Assembly: GCA_037157565.1 (NCBI GenBank)
Contig: JAZHRO010000013.1
Span: 72,967,501-73,031,500 of the forward strand
DNA: 64,000 bases
Reading direction: 5' to 3'
DNA from: Thalassia testudinum
Lineage: Eukaryota > Streptophyta > Magnoliopsida > Alismatales > Hydrocharitaceae
Below, piece after piece: positions 1 to 11,561 of this stretch. A program made the translations under genes and the position numbers. Each line of letters begins with the position of its first letter. Positions within the stretch are counted from its first letter, which is position 1. Below the pieces are notes generated by a model that made no database searches, was not told the DNA's origin, and was given only the letters and a program-made list of their open reading frames with translations.

Positions 1-2250
1 CGGTCTTTGCAATGCACCCGCTACTTTTCAGCAGTGCATGCTTGCCATATTCTCAGATATGGTAGGTGCCTATCTAGAAGTCTTCATGGATGACTTTTCT
101 ATTTTTTGGAGCATCATTTGACGATTGCCTTCAACACTTGGTCCAGATACTCAGGCGATGCATCGATGTGAATTTGGTTCTTTCCTGGGAAAAGAGCCAT
201 TTCATGGTGCCTGAGGGAATTGTCCTGGGACACTTAATTTCGGAAAAAGGCATCCAGGTGGCTCGAGCTAAGGTTGATCTGATCTCTTGCCTTCCTATGC
301 CTAGCTCGATCAGGGACATCCGTTCTTTTCTGGGGCACGTCGATTTTTACCGTCGTTTCATTCTGGATTTCTCAAAAATCGCACGCCCCTTGACTTCTCT
401 TCTTTCTAAGGATGTGCCCTTTGAAGTCTCCAAGGAATGCACACTAGCCTTTGAAAACCTTCGTGGCCGAGTCACCCAGGCACCTATCCTACAATCCCCT
501 GACTGGTCTCAACCCTTTGAGATCATGTGCGATGCGTCTGATTTCGCTGTAGGAGCTGTCCTGGGGCAGCAAGCTAACGGGAAACCCGTGGTCATCTACT
601 ACGCTAGCAAGACACTTGACGAGGCTCAGCGTAACTATACGATTAAGGAGAAAGAGCTGCTAGCCGTAGTATTTGCCCTTGAAAAATTCCGATCGTATCT
701 CCTGGGTTCCCATGTCATCATCTACTCGGATCACACGGCTGTAAGGCATCTCCTTGCTAAGAAGGATGAGAAGCCCCGACTAATTCGTTGGATCTTGCTG
801 TTGCAAGAATTCGATCTTGTGATTCGCGACAAGGCGGGAAGGCAGAATGTGGTAGCCGACCATTTGTCCCGTCTTCCTTCTGAGATTATCAACCCTTCCG
901 GACCCATCACGGAACATTTTCCTGATGAGCACCTACTGACTATTGGTACTAGACTTCCATTGTTTGCTGATATAGTAAACTACCTGGCATCTCATCAGAT
1001 CCCGTCTGATTGGCCGAAGGCCAAGCAAGACAAATTGCGTTCTAATGCCAAGTATTACATCTGGGAAGACCCGTACCTTTTCCGCATAGGTGCTGTTCAA
1101 GTCATCCGGAGATGTGTCCCGGAGGAGGAAATCAATAATATTCTCTCTTTTTGCCATGACCAGGCATGCGGTGGCCACTTCTCTGGGCATAAAATCGCAT
1201 CAAAAGTCCTCCAGTGTGGCTTTTACTGGCCCACGCTATTCAAAGACGCATACAGTCACTGCAATACATGCAATCGTTGCCAGACTTTGGGCAACATGAG
1301 CCGTCGCGACATGATGCCTTTGCAGCTGATTCTCGTATGCGAAATCTTTGATGTTTGGGGGATTGATTTTATGGGCCCCTTTCCTACTTCGGATGGTTTC
1401 GAATACATTCTGCTTGCTGTTGACTATGTGTCCAAATGGATCGAAGCCATCCCGACCCGAACCTGTGATCACAAAATCGTTCTCAAATTCATTCATTAAA
1501 ACATTTTCTCAAGGTTCGGGATTCCTCGTGCTATAATCTCTGATGGGGGGACCCATTTCACAAACGCTCAGTTTAGGTCACTGATGACCAAATACGGGGT
1601 GTCTCACCGAATCTCTACTCCTTACCACCCCCAAACTAATGGTCTAGCTGAGCTATCAAATTGGGAGATCAAGAAAATCCTGCAGGTCACTGTTTGGCCT
1701 AACAGGAAGGACTGGTCGTCCTGACTTCCGGAAGCATTGTGGGCATATAGGACCGCCCACAAAACCCAATTAGGCATGTCTCCCTTTAGACTGGTATATG
1801 GGAAGGCGTGTCTCCTTCCCGTAGAACTGAAGCATAAAGCTTATTGGGCAGTACGGAACTGTAATCTAGATCTTTCGAAGGTTGGAACCCACAAAAAACT
1901 TCAAATCAGCGAGATCGATGAATTACGCCTAGACGCGTATAAGAACTCGCGAATCTACAAGGAGTGGGTTAAAGCCTTCCATGACAAGCATATCTCGAGA
2001 AAGATCTTTCATCCTGGTCAGAAGGTCCTACTCTTTGATGCCCGACTCAAACTTTTCCCTGGAAAGCTGCGATCCAAGTGGGTTGGACCATATTTAGTCC
2101 GACAGGATTTTGGAAATTGAGTCATCGAAATCAGTCCGCTCAGCCACGATTCCGAACCTTTCATCGTGAACGGTCAGAGACTCAAGCCGTTCATTGATGT
2201 GACTTCTACTGATTCGACTGAATCATCTTTTATCCTCCATTCCCCTTGAG
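1..2250 (+). pseudogene. Athila-lineage Ty3/gypsy pol remnant (element A): RT end, RNase H, integrase
   Basis: This is the 3' half of a retrotransposon polyprotein that once copied element RNA and integrated the DNA. The window opens inside reverse transcriptase. The active-site FMDDF is at 83-97, and one extra T in the T-run near 101-107 shifts the frame. The main open frame then runs 90-1499. RNase H shows CDAS, EKELLAV, YSDH and VADHLSR blocks. The integrase HHCC zinc finger (HDQACGGHF to CNTCNRC) lies around 1150-1290. The catalytic DDE residues are recognisable as DVWGIDFMGPF, IISDGG and NWEIKKI. In-frame stops occur at 1497-1499, 1722-1724 and 2118-2120, and the frame otherwise continues to about 2247. 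The blocks LPSEI, ITEHFPDEHLL and GHFSGHKIASKVLQ are typical of Athila/Calypso-type elements. It is non-functional. Confidence 0.95.
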
Positions 2251-3770
2251 CTTATTACGCCCAGCCGATGGCGTAAAACTCAGCGCTTAACGGGAGGCAG
2301 CCCGTCATTTTCTTGAAAATCTAAAACCTTTTTCACACCTTTATGCACTTAAGGTTCGCCCTTATAGACGGCGGACTCCACCTCAGATGCTTGCATCTGA
2401 GATTAGAAATTGTCCACAAAATTCATCCCGACCCATTCACTCATCAAAACATCTGCCTTAAGGAATAAACTAAGTAAATAAAAGCCTCCTAAGTCACAAT
2501 GAGGACATTGCAAACCTTAGGCGTGGGGGGGTATAAAAGTGCAAAACTTGTAAGAAAAGGTTTTAAACAAAAAATCACATATGCCAAAAACACCATAAAA
2601 AAAAGGAGAAAGGAAATTTTGTGGGAGAAAGAAAAGAAACAAAATGAAAAAGGAGCGCAAAAATGAAAGAAAAAGAGTCATTAGTAAGAAACTAAGGAAT
2701 TGACCTAAGTTCTAGACCTTATTCAAGAAAAAAAATGAAAAGTGCATGGTGAGATTAGTAAGAACGCAAACTTTATGCATTCTTGGATAGACTCTTAGTA
2801 CACATTAAGATCTATACATTCCTCAAGAGGTTGAGGAAAATGAAAAGCTTAAGTATTAGGTCTAAGGCTTAGGGATTATTTGACCTCATTAACTAGCTTT
2901 TGGTCTACGGACTCTATAACCTAAGCACCCTAACATCACACACAGCCTGGTTCAGTAAGCGTAAAAATCAAAATCACGCAGAAGCGTCACAAAATTCTGA
3001 AAAGTACACTTAGAGTAGGAGCGGATGATCAACATAAGTTGATTTGGACGAGTTCCCAGCGCGAAGAGGCGGGAAATCCCCTCGAAGATGCGTAACAAAA
3101 TATCACCTCCTCGGTGCTTGTCTCTTCGGATATTTACATATCCTACTGGGGGCACGTAAGCACTCTGCTGGTTCAGATTCCATGGATGGCATTATCACGA
3201 AGTGTCAATTGCTAGGGTCTGGATTCGGCCACGTAACACCATGGATGGGATTATCTCAAAATCTCAATAGCCAGGGTTCCGAGGGTTGCCATGGGCGGTG
3301 CTATCTCGAAGCATCGATTGCCAGGAACCCTTGAGGATTGATGATGGGAGCAAGGAATCTGATACAGACCGTGTTGAAAAGCCAATCCTAAGCTACAATT
3401 AAAAAGAAAAACAGAGAGAAAACTCTCCAAACAAAAAATTTTCTATCTCTCGTTCTTACAAAACGCACTGCGAACTGAGCCAGGGCTAAAATCATTTCAA
3501 GCACGGGTGCTTTAACCACAAAGTCCAATAGACCTTAGGTTAGTTCTGGTGGGCCTTAAAAACCTTTGCCAAAGACTGAGGCTGAGGCTAGACAGATCTG
3601 GATCTTGATTGGTACTAGAGTACCTTTTAGGCCTATGGTCAGCATTCTAACCTAATCTAAGTTCAAATGAAAAAACACTTATCTGAAGTTATTAAAAACA
3701 TCATGGTCTAGAACAAAGGTTAAACCTTAAGTTTTTGCTAAGGGACTAGCTAAAGCTAGGCACGGGGGTA
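2251..3770 (+). mobile_element. Non-coding 3' internal region of Athila element A
   Basis: No open frame is credible here. Just after pol, around 2277-2307, stands the block AGCGCTTAACGGGAGGCAGC, which matches the post-pol signature I know from Athila elements. A first purine/G run lies near 2524-2532, after a GAGGACATTGC motif. Three degenerate tandem units of about 50-60 bp, each starting CCATGG, begin at 3180, 3239 and 3289. The region ends in a polypurine tract (GGCACGGGGGTA, 3759-3770) directly before the LTR. The same order of motifs recurs in element B (13346-14973) and, on the minus strand, partly in element C. No env-like reading frame was found. Confidence 0.8.
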
Positions 3771-5590
3771 TGATGAGAACCTCATCATGAACCCTAATCA
3801 GCATAATCTAACCTAGATATGCGAGAAAAAGCTCCTACATAACTCATAGAAAGGCTTGACTCAGATAATTCTGAGTTTGTAAAGAAAACAAGTCATAAGG
3901 GGTAAAATTGCAATTTCACCAACACAATCAGTAAACAGGGAAACTCAGGATCCAAACATAGGTTAAACTAACCTAATAAGAAGGAAAGTGGGATGATTTG
4001 ATCCAACAAGGGCTACAGCAACTCCACGGAATTAAATGACATTCTGCAACCCTAAAACAAACCCACTTCAATTCACGAGGTGCGAGGCAAAGTAAAAATC
4101 GGATAAACCCTCTAAAATTCATAGAAAAATAATATCTAGGGTTTAAAACCTTCAATTGTGCCTTGGGAACCCATTTTGACCTACATTGAGAATCATGCCC
4201 AATTAATGATTTAATTTGGGTTTTTACGTAAATTGGCTGGTCAAACAAGGTCTGACCTAGAAATAAAATTCACCATTAGGATCCTTAGGTCCCATTTAGT
4301 CATGCATAAAAACTTGAGCCTAAGAAGAGACCTTCTTGACCGACTTTGCATTTTGGTCCTCATCTATTACGTTTTGACCCTCGACTTTCGAAACCCTCAC
4401 ATTTTGGCCCCTAAGTTCTTCGTCGTTCTTTGCACTTAGGTCCCCCCTGCAAATCTCTGAGCAACGCCATGCTCCGGCGACTTCGCGCGGAGCATGGTGC
4501 CGCGCAAGGTGAGGGAGGCCCTCTGCCAGTTGAATCGGGTGTTCCCTGCGACGTTTGCTATCGCAGGGACACCACCATGACCTCTGCCATCGCCCACACC
4601 TTCCGTGCGAATGCGCGGAAGGTATGGGTTGCAACTCCGACCATTCTCTAGTGAGGGAGGCACGTCGCCTCCCTGCGCCCACCCCTCCGCCTTCGCCTTT
4701 ATAAGGACCGCCGTCGCCAGCCGACGGGGGCAGCTCGGTCCCGACGGAGAAAAACCCCCATTTTTCCTCTCTTCCCACTCCGGCAGAAACCCACCAGCTC
4801 CGGCGGCTCCTCCTCCACCGTCTCGTCGCTCTGCTGCAATACCAGCAGCAGAGCCACCTTCGCCTGCTTTTCCCGCGTCGTGCCGTACCCAGCACGCGCC
4901 CTCCCGCTCTCTTCCTCGCCGCCGCCCTCTCCCTCTAGGTATCTTCTTCTCCGGCGACAGTCGATACGACTGCCGCCCTGCTCCAGCCCTTTCGTCCTTG
5001 TAACTAGGTCAAAACTACTCCCCATCTCCCCCTCTTTCTTTTCCTTACTGTCTTTCATTCGATTAAACCCTCGACCGCTCCTGTCCACCGTCACCTTCTT
5101 CGTCTCCGGTCACCCTCCAGCGAGACGCTCGCATCGCTCCGCCGCCCCACACGCCTCGCCGACCCTCGCATAACCTCCGCCTCATCACGCTGAACAACCT
5201 CCGCCCACCCACTGCCGCTCTACACCCACTCATCGCTCCCCCGAACACACCCACACCTGCGGTCACAGGGCGACCTATGCACGCAAGCCTAGGCCACCCC
5301 ACGACCTGCTGCACCTCGCACCACCTTCGCCGTGCCACGGCGAAGGTCCCCCGCTGATCTGATTAGGCCGAGAGGCCCTTTTCGTGTCTGGCAATTTCGA
5401 CGCCCGGCAGCCATTGACGCTACATTGAAGCAGCTCCACGCACGCTCCAGGCTTCAGAACTCCAGTGCTCCAGGTGTTGAGAGGTCGGGAAGGTAGTGCG
5501 AAGGCAACTAACCCAGCAATTGACGCAAATAGGGCCTGCAACTGAGGAAGCGAAGCTACGGTCTGCTGCGGGCGCGTGAAGGAGAACAGT
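3771..5590 (+). repeat. LTR of Athila element A (3' end uncertain)
   Basis: The LTR starts TGATGAG right after the polypurine tract and opens with a small palindrome (GATGAG-AAC-CTCATC, 3772-3786). It aligns over its first 800 bp or so with the LTR of element B at 14974, with shared blocks such as CTAAAATTCATAGAAAAAT and GGTTT...CCTTCAA, though clearly diverged. A TATA-like TTTATAAGG near 4697 is followed by a GC- and CT-rich transcribed-type segment (4700-5590) like that in the solo LTR at 9855. Short open frames in the GC-rich part look like composition effects. The 3' end is not defined because no matching partner LTR or primer-binding site was recognised. Confidence 0.65.
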
Positions 5591-5598
5591 GGGTTTTA

Positions 5599-5640
5599 GT
5601 CCCACATCGGTAAGCGACGGAGCATACACACGGTTTATAT
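5599..5640 (+). promoter_or_regulatory. Candidate RNA polymerase III type-3 promoter (USE + TATA)
   Basis: GTCCCACATCG at 5599-5609 is a perfect match to the plant snRNA upstream sequence element (RTCCCACATCG). TTTATAT follows at 5634-5640 after exactly 24 bp. Established knowledge: in plants a spacing of about 24 bp marks polymerase III (U6-type) promoters, while about 33-34 bp marks polymerase II snRNA promoters. USE-like words also occur by chance or descent in plant LTRs, so activity is inferred, not shown. Confidence 0.45.
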
Positions 5641-5663
5641 TGTTTTTGTGAATTCTGCTTAAC

Positions 5664-5936
5664 GCCTCCGAAAGCACTGGGGTGAAATCCTAAGCACCCT
5701 TGCTATCAATTAAAACTGGTAGACTTATGAGGTCAAGTCCCCATTCTGGTCTATCTAGAATATCAGTGACAAGAGAGGTCTGGTGAGGGAAACCTTGTAA
5801 CCCGTGGGGGCACTCTGCTGAGTAGGGGTCTTTGCGTAACTCTCCCTCTCTGGCTGCTCAAGTAATTCTCAGGTAGACAGCTTACTGACTAAGGGGTATT
5901 ATCCGCCCTGAACCTCTATAGTCATCCAAAATTTTT
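5664..5936 (+). ncRNA. Possible Pol III transcript with a 7SL-like block
   Basis: If the promoter at 5599-5640 works, transcription would start near 5664. No run of four T occurs until TTTTT at 5932-5936, so the unit would be about 270 nt. Its second half (about 5777-5850) contains CTTGTAACCC, GGGGGCA and CTTTGC in the order and nearly the spacing that I recall from the Alu domain of plant 7SL RNA. The block starts about 110 nt later than expected for a real 7SL gene, so it could be a decayed or chimeric copy, or chance. It sits between an Athila LTR and the gag of element B and might simply be retroelement leader. Confidence 0.25.
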
Positions 5937-6138
5937 GGGTGTCTTGATTAGGTCCATCACATTTTTTCTCTTATCTAATCCATCGGTGCATGTTTGGGAG
6001 GAGGTCCTTAAGACCATCCTTGAGGCCTCCATTAGATATCCACTCTCATCGAGGTCGAGCCTCAACTTCCGTGTTTGTGCAACAAACTGATCACATTGAC
6101 ATACCTCTGATTCAGAACCCACTTCCCCTTCATCAGTT

Positions 6139-7390
6139 ATGGATCACCAAGAAGAACAACCTAATCTTGAGCAACAATTCCATGACTTCCAAAATTGAAT
6201 CAATGCAATCATCAACCGACCGCCGCGTCCTCAAATGCGAGATCACTATAATCCCATAGGTGGAGATCGAACCCCAAATCAACATTCCCGTGGGAGGACT
6301 CCGAGGTAGATCTCAAGCCTAGCATGCTTCATATGACTCCAAAATTTCATGGCTTGAACTCCGAGGATCATTTCCAACACATCAAGAACCTAAAACATCT
6401 AACTCACACCTTTGGGGCAGATGTACAAAATCGGGATGGATTACTCTTAAAACTCTTCTCATTCTCCTTGGCTGACAAAGCCGCCCAATGGTTTCAAACT
6501 CAACCACACGCGATCAACACATAGGGAGAACTTCAAATCCCCCTGCAAAAATTCTACCCCATCGATTGTACCAACACAATGTGGCACCAAATCACACACT
6601 TCTCCCAAGGAACGGGAGAATCTCTACACAAATCATTGGATCGCTTTCTAAATCTCATGCGTAAGTGCCCCCATCACGGAGTTCCGAAGTGGGAACAAGT
6701 CCAATTTTTTTACCACAAACTCCGTGAGGTTATCAATCTCTTTATCAATGCAACATGTGGTGGTAGCATCATGGGTCAGCATGAAGACACGATCTGGGAA
6801 ATTCTCGAAAACATGTGCGAGAACTCCCTGAACAATGAGTCATTGGGTGCGTACGACCAGATGTCCACCCGCGCATTAACAAATAATCAGGGGGTACACA
6901 AATCCCGAGGCCTTTCCACATCCGTTGATCTAGAGTTGGTAGCCAGTCAATTGGACAAGGTCTCCATCATCGAGAAGAAGGTGGACAACATCACTTGTCA
7001 TCTACACAAATCCACCTCTGCACCTCAAGGCACATACGCGCACCCGTCCACAGGAAGGGAGGTTGAGCACAACATCTACCACTTCTCGGCGATGGATGCA
7101 TATCCACCTCCGTCTGATTATAGCTTCAGAGGCAACTCTAGGTCAAGCTACGTTAGTTAGGGGAACTCTGAACCCCCGCACCCTGATTATCTCGGAGCTT
7201 CTTAGACCTGTGAGGATCTTCACATCGTCCAGAATAATCCTTTCTCCAACATTTACAACTCTGGATGGCGTAATCATCCTAACTTTTCGTGGTCGGGTAA
7301 TAACCCGAATCTAAGACCTCAATTCCAACCCCAACCATAGGCTCCGCGACCTTATCAACCCCCCCAACCAAGGCCCACTCAAAACTTCTA
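6139..7390 (+). pseudogene. Athila-lineage gag remnant (element B)
   Basis: This encoded the structural capsid protein of the retroelement particle. A start at 6139 (MDHQEEQP) precedes the retrotransposon-gag fold. The capsid is read from 6324 (FHGLNSEDHFQHI, SFSLADKAAQWF), broken by TAG at 6522-6524 where relatives have Trp, and resumes at 6579 (GESLHKSLDRF, KCPHHGVPKW, CGGSIM). The frame ends at 7158-7160. The C-terminal tail (YNSGWRNHPNFSW) is still readable in another frame near 7245-7290. KCPHHG.PKW and the GWRNHPNFSW tail are Athila hallmarks. Stops and frameshifts make it a pseudogene. Confidence 0.9.
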
Positions 7391-7399
7391 ATCTGGACC

Positions 7400-9854
7400 A
7401 CCTAAAGAAGATCATACATCTCTAATTCTCCAAACCGTGGTTGACATGAACAAACAACACAAAGAAGAGACCTCTGAGCAACGAAATCAACTAGCCCAGC
7501 TAGCAAGTGCTTGCTAGCTTGGTGCACTCCCTTCTCAACCTCTTCCTAATCCAAATAACGTGTTGAACCAGAGGCGCGTTATGAACCCAACTCAGGGCCA
7601 AGCTCACTTTGTTTATCAAGCCCCTTCTGCCCCATCACCTGACGGGATGGATGCTTCAACTTCATACTCGGGATTTCAGTAGCAAACACCTATTCTACCC
7701 ACACCAAACCAGAACCAGGTGGGATTGAATTCTGTTACTACTCGTACTAGCAAAGCAACACAGGACCCACCTTATCCAAGCCACTCCCAGGATGGTACTA
7801 TAAACCCTAACCCTAAAATAGTCATCCAGGACACACCCATCCCAAATCAAGAGCCTGAGCCAATTCTAGAGGAACCATCTAAGGTTCCATTTTCCGAGGC
7901 CTTGACTAAGGGAAAAGGGATAACCAAAATTGTGGCAGCTGAGGAGGACTTGGTTAAGCTCTTTAAGCAGGTCCATATAAACATCCCCTTGATGGATGCG
8001 ATACGCTACGTACCGGCTTACGCACGATTTCTGAAAGACGTGTGCACACCTAAGCATAAGCCGCGAACCAAAGGCGAGAATCTGATCGTATTGTCGAAGC
8101 AAGCCAACTCCATCATTTTGAGCAAACTCCCGCCTAAGGCAAAAGACCTAGGCACCCCTCTAATCTCCTGTGCAATTGGTGATATACAATTTGACTGAGC
8201 CTTATTGGACTTAAGAGCCTCCATAAATTTGATACCTTCATCCCTACTAGACTACTTTGAGGAATCTGAGCTTAAACCGATTGAAATGACTTTTACAGTT
8301 AGCTAACCGATCAATTAAGTCACCAAAAGGAATTCTCAAGGATGTCATAGTTCAGGTACATGATTTCTATTTTCCAGTTGATTTCATTGTCTTAGACATG
8401 GATGCTCCTGAGAATGTGAAGAATACACCGATCATACTAGGGAGACCCTTTCTAGCCACTGCTAGGCCCAATATCAATTGTGAGGAGGGCCAAATTGAAT
8501 TAAAATTTGGGGACAATATACTAAAGATCGACATCTTTAAGGCCTAACAAGGAATTAATTACGGAGTAATAGAAGAGATTTATGATATCGAAGCGGTGGT
8601 TGACGACTTTATCGAGGAAAACCTGACTATTTCTGATCAACCACAAGAGGATCAAAACCCACAATTAAAGGAGCCCGAACTCAACCTAGACGCACCCATA
8701 GCTCCTTCCTTTGCTCTCGACACCCACCCTGAACCACCTGCTGCTGCTGACAACCCAGTTATGGAAATAAAGCCTCTTCCCGATCATCTCAAGTACATAT
8801 TTTTGGGTTCCAATTAGACGTTTCCTGTGATTATCAACTCCCAACTCACACCTGATCGGGAAACACGCCTGATTTCTGTTCTCTAGCAACATCGGAGAGC
8901 CATTGGATGGACTCTCAATGATCTAACTAGTATCATCCCCTCATACTGCACACATCACATCTACACTGAAGAGGGCTCACGACCATCCCGTGAGATGCAG
9001 AGACGCCTAAATCCAAATATGCAGGATGTCGTAAAAAAGGAGATCATCAAGTGGTTAGATGCAGGGATCATCTACCCGATCTCTAATAGTCAGTGGGTGA
9101 GCCCAATCCAAGTTGTGCCTAAGAAGGGAGGGCTCACCGTCATCACAACTGAAATCGGAGAAACCATACTGACCCGTATAGTGAACTCGTGGAGAGTCTA
9201 CATTGATTACAAAAGACTCAATTCCTCCACGAAGAAGGATCATTTCCTACTACCGTTCATTGATTTGATTCTCGAGAAACTAGCAGGAAATCGATTCTTC
9301 TGCTCTTTGGACAAGTACTCCGGTTACAATCAGGTCTCAATCCATCCCGAGGACTAAGAGAAGACCACTTTCACCTGCCCCTTCGGAACATACGCATTTC
9401 GAAGGATGCCATTCGGTCTTTGCAATGCACCCGCTACCTTTCAACGGTGCATGCTTGACATATTCTCAAATATGATAGGTGAATACCTTGAAGTCTTCAT
9501 GGATGACTTCTTGGTATTTGGTGAATCATTTGATGATTGCCTCCTGCACTTGGTCCAAATCCTCAGGCGGTGCATCGACGTGAACTTGGTTCTTTCCTGG
9601 GAAAAGAGTCACTTCATGGTACCTGACGGAATTGTCCTGAGACATCTCATTTCTGAAAAAAGCATCCAGGTTGATTGAGCCAATGTGAATTTAATTTCCA
9701 AACTTCCTATGCCTAGCTTGGTCAAAGACATCCGATCCTTTCTGGGTCACGTCGATTTTTACCGTCATTTCATTCCCGATTTTAAGAAAATCGTGCGCCC
9801 CCTCACTAATCTTCTATCTAAGGATGTCCCTTTTGAAATCTTTAAGGAGTGCAC
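7400..9854 (+). pseudogene. Athila-lineage protease and reverse transcriptase remnant (element B, 5' part of pol)
   Basis: After a low-complexity linker, an aspartic-protease region runs from about 7900 to 8540 (NIPLMDAIRYVPAYARFLKD, TISC-like block, then ALLDLRAS near 8198-8222). Relatives have D-L-G-A-S, so the active-site glycine is replaced by Arg. The stop at 8196-8198 falls just before this motif. RT follows: KKEIIKWLDAGIIYPI (9035 on), YIDYKRLN, FCSLDKYSGYNQV, MPFGLCNAPATFQRC (9406 on) and FMDDFLVFG. Stops occur near 8815, 8884, 9355 and 9676. The frame is cut at 9854 by a solo LTR, and pol resumes at 11567 with perfect reading continuity (..KEC / ..SFEIL). Confidence 0.93.
9850..9854. 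repeat. Target-site duplication, left copy (TGCAC)
   Basis: TGCAC directly precedes the TG-start of the inserted LTR and is repeated at 11562-11566 after its CA end. Removing the insert and one TGCAC restores the RT/RNase H linker seen in element A. Confidence 0.85.
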
Positions 9855-11561
9855 TGATATAAACATGTTTATATTACATAAAATGCCTATTTATGCATGT
9901 TCTTAAGCATAGAATTACATTACATACTATAAATATTGCATAACATGCATCATCTTGCATTTAGATTAGTCTAAATAAAATGGAGGTTAATTTTCTCCTT
10001 TTATGGTCAGGGATAGGGTGACTTTTTGTCAGGGCCTTAGATCGAAGATCCAACCATACGGATCTGATCAGGGCGACGATTGGAGTTCAACAACTCCAAG
10101 ATCAGCCTAATCGGATATCCGTAGCATCAAATAGAGATTGAGGAACCGTAAAAGATCATGGGCTAAGATGATGTTAATCCACACTTCAGATGACAAATCC
10201 AACTGCACGAATGGGTTCGAATCGACAATCGCATCCTAACGGCGTGAAAATTGACCTAATCCGATACTCGTGGCACCATTTACATTACTCATAGAATGGA
10301 CGGCCAAGATAGCGTCATGTGGTGCCATCATGGCCGCCCAACCGGCCGCACGCACCCGCTAAAGCACTTCGCGTCAACGCTTCTACGCTGTTGGATCAAG
10401 ATCCAACGGCTGCGAGGCGCACACGCTTGAGTTAAGCGCTCGACACAAACGAGCGTTGTAGCACCTTAACATGGCGAGGAGGCACGAGATTGAGCCCCTG
10501 CATGCCTCAAATTGGAGCGGGTGTGATCAATCGCACGAAGAAGATCCAGCAACTGTGCGCACCCGATAGCGTCCATGCACCATCTGACGCTCCCGCGTGA
10601 CGCGGGATCTCACACGTTGAGGTGCGCAGATGAGGTGGGGCGAGGTGCGCTCTCAGCCGTTCGATCTCACGTTCGAACTACCAAGATCTGACGAACGTGA
10701 ATGCGTGTTGAGGCCTGGGGAGGCGAGCGGGTGCGCGCACGCCACCCACGAAGGCCACGTTCAAGCCTTTAGTGATGGATTTATCCGTCACTAAAGGTCC
10801 TGAATTAATGATTTTCAACATGTAATGACCAAAATGCCTTCACTCCTTGCAAGTATAAAAGGAGACCCCCTCCATATGAATTTCTCATCCCTTCTTCTCT
10901 TCTCTCATCCCTTCCAAAGCTCTAAGAGCTTGTCCCAAACCCGAGATGCTCCTCTAAAGTAAAAATCTTAATTTTTCCACCTTTGTCCCCTTCGTGGAGC
11001 ATCCTGCGGTTGTCCTCTCTTTGTATTCGAGAAGTGGATTCCGCGACGACGATGATGTGCTGCTTCATTCCCATTCTTCTCGCTTCGTCCTCCTTGCTCC
11101 GTTCCCCGTCTTCCAGGCGTCGTCCCGTCCGGCTCATTCTCCAAGTGATCGTCGAGGAGGATATCTCTCTCTCCATTCTTTTTCCTGCTTTCTATAGTAG
11201 ATTTACTACTTTCTAGTGTAGTCATTTCCCTCTTTCTAGTCGTAATGAGTAGTGTAATGAACAATTTTTTATAATGAAATCCATGTTTATTCTACATCCC
11301 TTTTGCTTTTATTTGTAATATTCTCTCTCTCTTCTATTTATTATTTGTTAAATAGATAGATAGTTTTCAACCAGCTATTATGTTTCGTGACAAATAAAGC
11401 AAACACGTATTTTTAATCAAACGTCCGCCTCCCTGAGTTTGACCCGGGATTTTTATTCCGGTATAAAATTTATTTGTTGAACCTGAGTTCTTCGCTATTC
11501 AAACTACAACGACAAGTTTTCAAAACTAAATTCGATAGGGTAGTAACCCGTCATTTTAACA
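9855..11561 (+). mobile_element. Solo LTR (1,707 bp) inserted in pol of element B
   Basis: The insert begins TGATATAAACATG and ends TTTTAACA, so it has TG...CA ends, and it is flanked by a 5-bp duplication. It contains no gag or pol and only one LTR, so it is a solo LTR left by recombination. A TATA box (TATAAAAGGAGACC, about 10853) is followed by a CT-rich leader-type stretch. Near 11435-11480 stands a CCCTGAGTTTGACCC block of the kind found near the 3' ends of plant gypsy LTRs. The first 20 bases hold an 18-bp perfect palindrome (9857-9874), as at the starts of the other Athila-type LTRs here. Small open frames inside are not credible genes. Confidence 0.85.

Noticed and set aside
4320..5540. 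Cluster of overlapping GC-rich reading frames of up to 191 codons on both strands
   Set aside because: They overlap in several frames, are Arg/Pro/Ser-rich with no domain, and fall in the GC-rich part of an LTR; this is composition.
5685..5710. CCTAAGCACCCT as a telomerase-RNA template in the possible Pol III unit
   Set aside because: It does not match the CCTAAACCCT template of plant telomere repeats; two extra bases would break it.
5590..5940. tRNA gene
   Set aside because: No A/B-box pair or cloverleaf could be drawn in this stretch.
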